Assembly: GCA_001303705.1 (NCBI GenBank)
Contig: LJUI01000140.1
Location: 1-6,428 of the forward strand
Origin: a candidate division TA06 bacterium SM23_40
Lineage (GTDB): Bacteria > LJUI01 > SM1-40
Length of the DNA: 6,428 nucleotides
Direction of reading: 5' to 3'
Shown here: in pieces, positions 1-5,459 of the stretch
Layout: each line of letters starts with the position of its first letter
Numbering within the stretch: position 1 is the first letter of the stretch
Notes under the pieces: generated by a model
The model's database searches: none
What the model was told of the DNA's origin: nothing
The model's input: the letters and a program-made list of their open reading frames with translations, nothing else
Translations under genes and position numbers: made by a program

Positions 1-38
1 GCCCGCAGCCCTCAAGAAAATGGAGAAGATCTTCTTCC

Positions 39-1100
39 CTACAGCCATTTCTTCCTCCTGAAGTAGAATCTCATTACAGCGGCGACGACGGCCATCGCGG
101 ACAATGCGAGAAAGTAGCCCCAGCGCCAGTGCAACTCGGGCATGTAACTGAAGTTCATTCCATAGATACCCGCAATGAAGGTGAGAGGGATGAATATCGT
201 CGCGATGATCGTCAACACCTTCATGACCTCGTTCATTCTGTTGCTGATACTGGAAAGATAGGTGTCGCGCATTGCCGCGATCATTTCGCGGAACGACTCG
301 GTCGTTTCAATAACCTGAATCGTATGGTCGTAGAGATCTCTGAGGAACACCTGCGTGGTCTGGTGGACGAGCGTCGACTCCCCTCTCTCGAGACTGCTGA
401 TGACCTCTCTCAGAGGCCAGACTGACTGGCGTAAGAAGACCATTTCCGTTCTCAGGCCATGAATAACCTGGAGCGATTCGGGGGTCGGGTCACCGACCAA
501 TGTCTCTTCGATTTCTTCTATCCTCTGTCCAAGCTTCTCCAGGATGATGAAGTAGTTGTCGACAATAGTATCCATCAAAGCGTAGGCAAGATGATCGGAC
601 CCCTTGCTTCTGATACGGCCTTTCGCCTCACGAATTCTCTGTCTGACGGGTTCGAAAACGTCTCCTTCTCGTTCCTGGAACGAAATGACAAAACCTTCGC
701 CGAGCACGAGACTGACCTGCTCCGCGATTACTTGGTCGTTCTCTTCGTCGAAGCGCAGCATTCTGATGATGATGAAGAGGTAGTTCTCGAACTCTTCGAC
801 CTTCGGGCGCTGTCCGATGTGCATGATGTCCTCGAGAACGAGGGAATGCAGGCCGAAATGTCCGCCCAGCTTTTCCATGATGTCGACGTCGTGGATTCCG
901 TTTACATTAATCCAGGTCACAGTTGGTTGGTCTCTGAACGGAAAACACTCTTCGACCGTCTGTACTTGCTTCTCCTGAACGTGGCCTTCATCGTAGTCGA
1001 TAACGGTAATCGTTATTTCTTCTGCCGCCACCTCTCGACTTGGCACGAGCGTCCCTGGGGGGAGACCTACGCGCTTGCTCGGTTTGAGTAATCTCAGCAT
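39..1100 (-). CDS. corA: CorA-family magnesium/cobalt transport protein
   Basis: A 353-residue inner-membrane divalent cation channel. CorA proteins form pentamers that admit Mg2+ (also Co2+ or Ni2+) and are gated by Mg2+ bound to the cytoplasmic domain. The large N-terminal cytoplasmic domain (about 1-290) carries the family segment LEDIMHIGQRPKVEEF (89-104) and a long helical stalk leading to YLSSISNRMNEVMK (281-294). Two membrane helices follow at about 294-313 and 327-346. The diagnostic GMN motif is at 314-316 (YGMNF), followed by the MPEL periplasmic loop (320-323) and a basic C-terminus (RRKKWL). Length is normal for the family and I see no break. The ATG is preceded by AAGGAGGT (complement of 1110-1117) at 9 bases spacing, which fixes the start. 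The next gene upstream is 780 bases away, so it seems to be transcribed alone, possibly from the promoter at 1433-1462. A transporter of a related metal cannot be excluded from sequence alone. Confidence 0.96.
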   Translation of the reverse strand: MLRLLKPSKRVGLPPGTLVPSREVAAEEITITVIDYDEGHVQEKQVQTVEECFPFRDQPTVTWINVNGIHDVDIMEKLGGHFGLHSLVLEDIMHIGQRPKVEEFENYLFIIIRMLRFDEENDQVIAEQVSLVLGEGFVISFQEREGDVFEPVRQRIREAKGRIRSKGSDHLAYALMDTIVDNYFIILEKLGQRIEEIEETLVGDPTPESLQVIHGLRTEMVFLRQSVWPLREVISSLERGESTLVHQTTQVFLRDLYDHTIQVIETTESFREMIAAMRDTYLSSISNRMNEVMKVLTIIATIFIPLTFIAGIYGMNFSYMPELHWRWGYFLALSAMAVVAAVMRFYFRRKKWL

Positions 1101-1432
1101 TTCTCACATACCTCCTTCGGGCGATGGCCGGAGATGCCGGTCGATCGTGTGAGGATCCCTGCTCGGTTGAGTCCAGATGTCGGGGAGCGAAAGCGCAGCG
1201 ATGGCCGGTGAAAACATGAATTCTCCGAACAGCATGGGTGGCTGATGAGAACTTCCCTCGGACTTCGATCCTTGTTCGAGCTGACTGGTGAGGCTTCGCC
1301 CAGTTCCGGTGTTGATGAAGAGCACCTCGGATCATGGGACAATAGGTTGATGAGCCGACATGGTCGAGCAAGCCACATAAGCGCCAGTCGAGCAGGGTGA
1401 CGATGACGCGGACGAGCCTGTAATCGCTTTCG
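1101..1432 (-). other. Long non-coding leader region upstream of corA
   Basis: About 330 bases separate the candidate promoter from the corA start codon. I recognise no known riboswitch; in particular I could not pick out M-box (ykoK) core elements. Visible structure includes a small stem at 1284-1304 (ACTGG with CCAGT, enclosing GGC-GAA-GCC) and a CCGG/CCGG dyad just ahead of the ribosome binding site. One reading frame stays open from 1331 to a TGA at 1104-1106, running through the corA ribosome binding site and ending 3 bases before the corA ATG. It could begin at GTG 1325, but no ribosome binding site is well placed for it, so I do not call it a gene. The region may be a regulatory leader or simply a spacer. 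Confidence 0.3.
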
Positions 1433-1462
1433 ATAGTATCACCGCAGGAAATAGAGAGTCAA
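1433..1462 (-). promoter_or_regulatory. Candidate sigma70-type promoter for corA
   Basis: Read on the minus strand, TTGACT (complement of 1457-1462, 5 of 6 matches to the -35 consensus) is followed after 18 bases by TACTAT (complement of 1433-1438, 4 of 6). A TGA immediately precedes the latter, making an extended -10. Transcription would start near 1426 and run left to corA, giving a leader of about 325 bases. No other gene lies between. This is pattern matching by eye; no transcript evidence is available. Confidence 0.42.
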
Positions 1463-1795
1463 GGGCGATGAAACGCTCGCCTGACAGTGTGTGGGACCGA
1501 TAAACGGAAGACGGCCGATCAAGATGGTCTCTCCCGGAGATCCACCCACTCGGTGGATGCGGCTTCCGCGGGCGCGAGAGGCTTTTGGCCAGGAGGTACC
1601 TGCAGTGCAGCGCTGGTACGGCAAGATATGTGCGGCGATGTGCGCGGCTGAATGCGTTACTCAGGCCTCGAGCGGAGATGTGAGCCGTTCAATTGCAGGG
1701 GCAGTGACGGCAAAGGGGGTGTATCTGGAATCTGAGGCCCTGGACTGTGAGATGTCAGGGAGCATATCGAGATCAGGGTGCGAGCGTATAGCAGG
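1463..1795. other. Intergenic stretch without a convincing gene
   Basis: This stretch lies between the corA promoter and the hairpin that follows the beta-helix gene. A perfect 7-bp stem, ATCCACC (1540-1546) with GGTGGAT (1552-1558) around a 5-base loop, is followed directly by a GCGG/CCGC mini-stem (1559-1569). An AGGAGG at 1591-1596 sits 8 bases before a GTG at 1605 on the plus strand, but the Cys- and Ser-rich product of that frame looks like no protein and would run through the 1796-1843 hairpin. I see no RNA gene here. Confidence 0.4.
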
Positions 1796-1843
1796 GGCTC
1801 CGGAATGCGGCAGGCGACCGAGATCTCCTGCCGCTCCGGAGCC
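1796..1843 (-). terminator. Strong 17-bp stem-loop after the beta-helix gene
   Basis: The plus strand reads GGCTCCGGA (1796-1804), a 2-base bulge AT, GCGGCAGG (1807-1814), a 12-base loop, CCTGCCGC (1827-1834), then TCCGGAGCC (1835-1843). Both arm pairs are perfect, giving 17 base pairs, nearly all G-C. It begins 38 bases beyond the stop codon of the minus-strand beta-helix gene, where a 3' transcript hairpin is expected. No T-run follows on either strand, so it is not a textbook intrinsic terminator. It may instead block 3' exonucleases, act with Rho, or be a repeat element. The structure itself is certain; the role is inferred. Confidence 0.5.
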
Positions 1844-1881
1844 TGTGTGGTTGCTATGCTGCGCCTACCCGTCAGGCTCTG

Positions 1882-3969
1882 CTATCGCACAATGATCATA
1901 CGCCTCGTCTCACTGAAGTCGCCTGCCTCGAGACGACAGAAGTACATACCGCTCGCCACTCTGTGCCCTCGCTCGTCGCGGCCATCCCAGGTCACGCGAT
2001 GTCGGCCGGCCGGAACCGTCTCTTCCTTCAGCCTGCGCACAAGGGCCCCGCGGATGTCGTAGATGCTCAATGTGACTCGCGTCGGTGCGATGAGTCCGTA
2101 GGTAATCGTGGTCGTCGCACTGAAGGGGTTGGGATAATTTTGTGCAAGGTACCGCGATAGCGGGAGGGTGAGCTCGTCTTCCTCGCCAGCGACCTCGGTA
2201 ACGTCGGTCACAGTGATGTCAGTCCGGGTAGTGTCAGCCAGGGCCGGGACCCCGTCGTCGGTAGCAATGAACGTTACCGTATAGGCGCCCGCTTGATCAT
2301 ATGCTGGAGTCCACTCGAAGACACCGGTCACTGAGTTCAGAGTAGCTCCCGTCGGGAGGTCGGGGGAGGAGAAGGAGAGACTGTCGCCATCCGGATCGCT
2401 CGCCGCGAGAGTGAAGGTGAGGAGGTCATTCTCGGCCACTGTCGTGTCGGCTTGATCGGATAGACTCGGTGGTCGGTTCACGTTGCCAACGGTAATGACG
2501 GTCTGCTCGGTATCGGCGAGGGCCGGACTGCCATTATCGGTGGCGAGGAAGGTGATGGGATGGTTGCCTCCCTGATCATATGCTGGAGTCCACTCGAAGA
2601 CGCCGGTCACTGAGTTCAGCATGGCTCCCGTCGGGAGGTCAGGGGATGAGAGGGAAATAGTATCGCCGTCAGGGTCGGTCGCCATCAGGGTGAAGGTGAG
2701 ATACTGATTCTCGGCGACCGTGGTGTCTGCCTGATCGATCAGGTCCGGCGGACCGTCTATATCTGTCACAGTGATATCGACCTGTTCCGTGTCAGCGAGA
2801 GCAGAAGGGCCATTATCGGTGGCAATGACTCTGGCCGTGTACAAGCCCGCTTGGGCGTATGTCGGAGTCCATTCGAAGACTCCGGTCGCCGAGTTCAGCG
2901 TAGCTCCGGCGGGCAAATCGGGAGATGAGTAGGAGATGCTGTCACCGTCGGGATCGGTCGCCACCAGGGTGAAGGTGAGATACTGGTTCTCGACCACTGT
3001 CGTATCTGCCTGATCGACCAGGTCAGGCGGACGGTTCCAGCGGTAGTGATACCCCATATCCGCCGGGAACAGGTCGGGAGCCCCATCCGTTCTCGTGGTC
3101 GCCTCGGGGACCGGCGAGCCCGGATCGCCCGCGTCCACGCACGGGCTCTCCTGGAGCTGGCCTGCGGCTATCTGGCTCAGGTAGTAGTTCCCGAGCGGGC
3201 CGGTGACGAAGAGGGGATCGGCGTCGATGTTACCCGCACCGGCCCAGCCGCCCTGGATGTCGGAGTAGGTGACCTGGATCGAGCCCGAGGCGAGATGGAT
3301 TTCCGGGTCGGTAGCGGCGCTATTGCCCCAGAGGATGGAGTTGACGACGATCGGGGTGGAGTTATCGCTGTAGATCCCGCCTCCCTCGTCGCTGGCCGTA
3401 TTGCCTGAGATCGTGTTTCCGTCGATGGTCGGGGAGGTCCCCTGACGGCAGTAGATGCCGCCGCCGTCAATAGCCGTATTCCCCGAGATCGTGTTCCCTC
3501 TGAGGATCGGAGAGCAGGCGAGCCGGCAGAAGATCCCGCCTCCGCGATTGGTGGCCGCATTTGCCGTGATTATGTTGCCCTCGATGGTCGGGGAGGAGCC
3601 GTTGCATCGGATCCCGGCGCCGTCGGCGTCAGCTCCGTTGGTGATCGTGAAGCCTTTGAGCACCGAGCTTGCGTCCTCCCCGCTATGGAAGAAGAACCCG
3701 CGGCCCAACCCTTCACAGTCGATGATCGTTGCCCCGGGCCCGTTCTCCGACATCACCACGATCGCCTTGCCCGAGAAATCGAGATCGCGGTTCGCCGTGC
3801 CGGTGTAGGTTCCGTCGGCCACGAGTACGCTGTCCCCGGCAGCCGCCGAGTCGATCCCTGCCTGGATGGTGGGACACTGCGGGCTCGGCACCGGCCAGGT
3901 CGTCGCCAGGGCGCTTCCAGCGAGCACAAGAACCCAGGCTCCACACACTAGAGCTGCTAGCAGTCTCAC
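1882..3969 (-). CDS. Secreted beta-helix protein with three cadherin-like repeats and FlgD-Ig/type IX-like C-terminal domain
   Basis: A 695-residue exported protein of unknown substrate. A signal peptide spans 1-22 (hydrophobic core, ALA before the predicted cut at 22/23). Residues about 32-275 form a right-handed parallel beta-helix (NosD/pectate-lyase-like fold): a CPTIQAGIDSA entry segment, then rungs with GGGIYC...SPTIDGNTISGN units whose key Ile falls at 120, 146, 172 and 199, and a NIDADPLF/SPCVDAGDPGS end (247-285). Three Ig/cadherin-like (He_PIG-type) repeats follow at 314-590, each with DPDGD, LNS.TGVFEWTP and ATD.G motifs. Residues about 605-695 (LAQNYPNPF, WDGRDERG, ASGMYF) match the FlgD-like/Por-secretion tail of FCB bacteria, which often directs outer-membrane export. 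The start is GTG with AGGAGG 5 bases upstream; an in-frame TAG (complement of 3979-3981) rules out a longer form. It probably shares an operon with the lipoprotein upstream. It could be an adhesin, a surface-layer protein or a polysaccharide-binding protein; no catalytic residues are recognised. Confidence 0.93.
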   Translation of the reverse strand: MRLLAALVCGAWVLVLAGSALATTWPVPSPQCPTIQAGIDSAAAGDSVLVADGTYTGTANRDLDFSGKAIVVMSENGPGATIIDCEGLGRGFFFHSGEDASSVLKGFTITNGADADGAGIRCNGSSPTIEGNIITANAATNRGGGIFCRLACSPILRGNTISGNTAIDGGGIYCRQGTSPTIDGNTISGNTASDEGGGIYSDNSTPIVVNSILWGNSAATDPEIHLASGSIQVTYSDIQGGWAGAGNIDADPLFVTGPLGNYYLSQIAAGQLQESPCVDAGDPGSPVPEATTRTDGAPDLFPADMGYHYRWNRPPDLVDQADTTVVENQYLTFTLVATDPDGDSISYSSPDLPAGATLNSATGVFEWTPTYAQAGLYTARVIATDNGPSALADTEQVDITVTDIDGPPDLIDQADTTVAENQYLTFTLMATDPDGDTISLSSPDLPTGAMLNSVTGVFEWTPAYDQGGNHPITFLATDNGSPALADTEQTVITVGNVNRPPSLSDQADTTVAENDLLTFTLAASDPDGDSLSFSSPDLPTGATLNSVTGVFEWTPAYDQAGAYTVTFIATDDGVPALADTTRTDITVTDVTEVAGEEDELTLPLSRYLAQNYPNPFSATTTITYGLIAPTRVTLSIYDIRGALVRRLKEETVPAGRHRVTWDGRDERGHRVASGMYFCRLEAGDFSETRRMIIVR
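2200..3030 (-). repeat. Three tandem 93-residue Ig/cadherin-like repeats (279-base period)
   Basis: Within the beta-helix gene, the units are residues 314-406 (2752-3030), 407-499 (2473-2751) and 500-590 (2200-2472). Each opens with PP(D/S)L..DQADTTV.EN and carries DPDGD at 339, 432 and 525, exactly 93 residues apart. At DNA level the second and third units are nearly identical over about 45 bases around 2573 and 2294 (beginning TGATCATATGCTGGAGTCC), exactly 279 bases apart, while the first unit has diverged more. This suggests growth by in-frame tandem duplication, the latest involving units two and three. Confidence 0.9.
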
Positions 3970-4003
3970 GAGATCCTCCTATCGGATTCCGACGATTGAC
4001 AAA

Positions 4004-4672
4004 CTAGTCGGATAGTGCGTAGCGCGAGAAGTGTTCGATCTGCGCGACCACTTCTTGATTGTCGACATCAAACTCCGAGTCGACTATTCTCCATGTCCGA
4101 TTTCCCTCATCCCACCGATAGATGTTCAGATCCTGGGGGGCCAGGCCACCCAGATCGAGGTGCTCGACGCCGAACCGGAGATCTACCTTGTTCAGGAACT
4201 GCGTGCCGTCAGGACCGAAGTCGGCCAGGGCATAGCGTGGATCTCTCAATATGGAGATGGACATACTGTGCTGGAGTGCTTGGGGAGGGATCACCACTCT
4301 CATCAGTCCATTGTCGACCTCGCCCCCTTTGTTCCTGTGGATCATCTGTTCGACGAAAATCGGAAACTCAGGGCCTTCTCTGCCGTGCCCCGCGCGTGGA
4401 AGCTCTCCGATCGGAATCAGATTCAGCGACCCGTTGTCACCGTCGCGGTCCCACTCATTCCCGCTCTCTGCGACGACTGTCCGATCCTCAGAGGTCCTAG
4501 CTGTAGGACCGTCTGTCAGGAACTCTCCGGCAGGAATGATATTCCGTTCTGTCCCCGCGGCGGGGGTTGACGGCGACGTCGGCAAATCGTTGCGACCGCA
4601 GCCAGCATAAAAGGCCAGCACTATCAGCGTCGCTATCATGGCCCAGACACTCGCCTTATTGAGTGAACGCAT
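4004..4672 (-). CDS. Lipoprotein with ZU5-like beta-sandwich domain
   Basis: A 222-residue predicted lipoprotein. Residues 1-25 are a lipoprotein signal: basic start, hydrophobic stretch 11-22, then YAGC with the lipid-accepting Cys25; Tyr at -3 is less usual than Leu. A polar, Pro/Thr/Asp-rich linker (26-105) holds two copies of N-(I/L)-I-P-x-G-E-(F/L), at 44-51 and 84-91. The C-terminal half (about 106-222) resembles ZU5-like domains seen in bacterial surface proteins: GGEV..GLMRVVIPPQAL (117-133), FGPDGT (152-157), IYRWDEGNRTW (184-194) and a closing HFSRYAL (214-220). ATG at 4672 is chosen because AGGAGGT (complement of 4678-4684) lies 5 bases upstream; an in-frame GTG at 4711 would add 13 residues and bury the signal peptide. 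The stop lies 34 bases before the beta-helix gene start, suggesting co-transcription. Enzymatic activity is unlikely; a surface structural or binding role is inferred. Confidence 0.88.
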   Translation of the reverse strand: MRSLNKASVWAMIATLIVLAFYAGCGRNDLPTSPSTPAAGTERNIIPAGEFLTDGPTARTSEDRTVVAESGNEWDRDGDNGSLNLIPIGELPRAGHGREGPEFPIFVEQMIHRNKGGEVDNGLMRVVIPPQALQHSMSISILRDPRYALADFGPDGTQFLNKVDLRFGVEHLDLGGLAPQDLNIYRWDEGNRTWRIVDSEFDVDNQEVVAQIEHFSRYALSD

Positions 4673-4700
4673 CGTAAACCTCCTATGTGTCAGAGCCGCT

Positions 4701-4729
4701 ATTCTATCCACCGGGGAGTCTGCTATCGG
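4701..4729 (-). promoter_or_regulatory. Weak candidate promoter for the lipoprotein/beta-helix operon
   Basis: On the minus strand, TAGAAT (complement of 4701-4706, 5 of 6 matches to the -10 consensus) lies about 17 bases upstream of the ribosome binding site. The sequence 17 bases further upstream is CCGATA, only 3 of 6 to a -35 box. The position fits a short leader for ATG 4672, but the weak -35 keeps confidence low. Confidence 0.22.
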
Positions 4730-5217
4730 CTTCGCCGGATCCGATCAGGCTCGCCCCGCTCCTCGGCGGACCGTCATTCGGTGTTTGTCTGAGTAGTGGA
4801 GCAAGACGTGTGCCGAAGCGGCCGCCGAGCGGGCAGGAAGCTTTTAATTCATTGAATCGTTGGATGTTACAGGGGGCCGTATGATCTCGGAGAGCAGCTC
4901 TGATGTCTGTCGAGCCCGGCTATCTGTTCCAGTTCGATAGGTCATTCTGTTACACTCTATCGTTATCGACCTTGAGCCCACGCCGAGGATGGGCTCCGGT
5001 CCGGACTCTATCTTCCCATCAGTCGAGGAAATCGGGGCGTGGAGGTGTCCGGCATACTGGGGATCTGGCGGGTCTGGCGCTACGGCATAGAGTTCGTGAG
5101 AGGCCGCAGAAAGGCGGATCGGGCAACGTGAATTTCTGGGGAACAGCCAGATATGTAGTGAGGAATGTGCTCATGGGCACGCATCGTTCCTGGTGTTAGT
5201 GACTGCGGATGTGAACG
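4730..5217. other. Gene-free intergenic stretch
   Basis: This lies between the divergently oriented lipoprotein operon and the small membrane-protein gene. Frames open here give low-complexity, Arg/Ser/Cys-rich translations with no recognisable motif and no convincing ribosome binding sites. Small symmetric elements are present: GCGGCCGC near 4818-4825, ATTCA/TGAAT near 4847-4857, and the hairpin at 4974-4996. No tRNA or other RNA gene is recognised. Confidence 0.45.
4974..4996. other. 7-bp perfect stem-loop in intergenic DNA
   Basis: GAGCCCA (4974-4980) pairs perfectly with TGGGCTC (4990-4996) across a 9-base loop. No T-run follows on either strand, and no gene ends or begins nearby. Its role is unknown; it could be an operator or a fortuitous dyad. 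Confidence 0.3.
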
Positions 5218-5244
5218 GCACCTGGTCAACAGGGTTGACGGTGC
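5218..5244. promoter_or_regulatory. Nested inverted repeat overlapping a candidate -35 box
   Basis: GCACC (5218-5222), a 2-base bulge TG, GTCAAC (5225-5230), spacer AGG, GTTGAC (5234-5239) and GGTGC (5240-5244) form 11 matched pairs. The right arm contains TTGAC of the candidate -35 box at 5235-5240. This is what an operator bound by a dimeric repressor would look like, though it could also fold as RNA if transcribed from further upstream. Function is inferred from position only. Confidence 0.4.
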
Positions 5245-5263
5245 GACCTTGCCTGAATAGGAT
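5235..5263 (+). promoter_or_regulatory. Candidate distal promoter of the 5460 gene
   Basis: TTGACG (5235-5240, 5 of 6 to consensus), a 17-base spacer, then TAGGAT (5258-5263, 4 of 6). A transcript starting near 5270 would reach the membrane-protein gene through a leader of about 190 bases that contains the hairpin at 5291-5327. Called by eye only. Confidence 0.35.
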
Positions 5264-5290
5264 GAGCGATAGCGATTTCCGTTCTTGTGA

Positions 5291-5327
5291 CCAGTCTGGT
5301 GACGTGTACACGTGAGCACGGGACTGG
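5291..5327 (+). other. Long imperfect hairpin in the leader of the 5460 gene
   Basis: CCAGTC (5291-5296) pairs with GACTGG (5322-5327). Inside it, after a 2-by-2 internal loop, GTG (5299-5301) pairs with CAC (5317-5319). After a 3-base bulge, ACGT (5302-5305) pairs with ACGT (5310-5313) around a GTAC loop. That makes 13 pairs in 37 bases, with a perfect 12-base palindrome at its tip (5302-5313). It lies downstream of the distal candidate promoter and about 130 bases before the start codon. It could be a leader RNA element or a protein-binding palindrome. Confidence 0.4.
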
Positions 5328-5390
5328 GGTCATCGAGAGGATCTGGCAGAGTCATGGAGGCAGCTACCGCCAGGGAAGCAGGCGGAGCAA

Positions 5391-5403
5391 GGCACGTAGT
5401 GCC
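5391..5403. promoter_or_regulatory. Perfect palindrome abutting the proximal -35 box
   Basis: GGCAC (5391-5395) and GTGCC (5399-5403) are perfect inverted arms around GTA. The site ends 3 bases before TTGACA at 5407-5412, a typical activator or repressor position. No regulator can be assigned. Confidence 0.35.
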
Positions 5404-5406
5404 GGA

Positions 5407-5436
5407 TTGACAGACAGGGCTAAGTGCGTAGATAGT
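5407..5436 (+). promoter_or_regulatory. Candidate proximal promoter of the 5460 gene
   Basis: A perfect TTGACA -35 box (5407-5412) is followed after 18 bases by GATAGT (5431-5436, 4 of 6 to TATAAT). Transcription would begin near 5443, just before the AGGAGG at 5449-5454. The -10 element is mediocre, so the call is tentative. Confidence 0.38.
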
Positions 5437-5459
5437 GGCGGGGAACACAGGAGGCCACG

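Noticed and set aside
24-35. 12-base palindrome AGAAGATCTTCT just past the corA stop
   Set aside because: It has no loop to fold as a useful hairpin and no T-run, and the window ends too soon to judge it as a terminator.
459-1091. 210-residue open frame antisense to corA
   Set aside because: It lies entirely within corA on the opposite strand; the CorA frame has clear family motifs and the antisense product has none.
1101-1881. tRNA or known riboswitch in the large intergenic region
   Set aside because: No T-arm consensus, CCA end or known riboswitch core could be found by eye on either strand.
1605-1895. Plus-strand frame from GTG 1605 with AGGAGG 8 bases upstream
   Set aside because: The spacing is good, but the product is a Cys/Ser-rich sequence with no recognisable pattern, it runs through the 17-bp hairpin, and it overlaps the end of the beta-helix gene.
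3177-3560. Minus-strand 127-residue frame inside the beta-helix gene
   Set aside because: It is an Arg/Ser/Pro-rich out-of-frame reading of GC-rich repeat rungs, and the main frame is well supported.
4015-4570. Plus-strand frames opposite the lipoprotein gene
   Set aside because: They are antisense shadows; the lipoprotein has a signal peptide, lipobox-like Cys, family motifs and a strong ribosome binding site.
4674-4711. Longer lipoprotein start at GTG 4711
   Set aside because: It would place 13 residues before the signal peptide and span the AGGAGGT that serves ATG 4672.
4903-5199. 98-residue plus-strand frame in the intergenic region
   Set aside because: It has no ribosome binding site, no motif and biased Arg/Ser composition, and the 7-bp hairpin falls within it.
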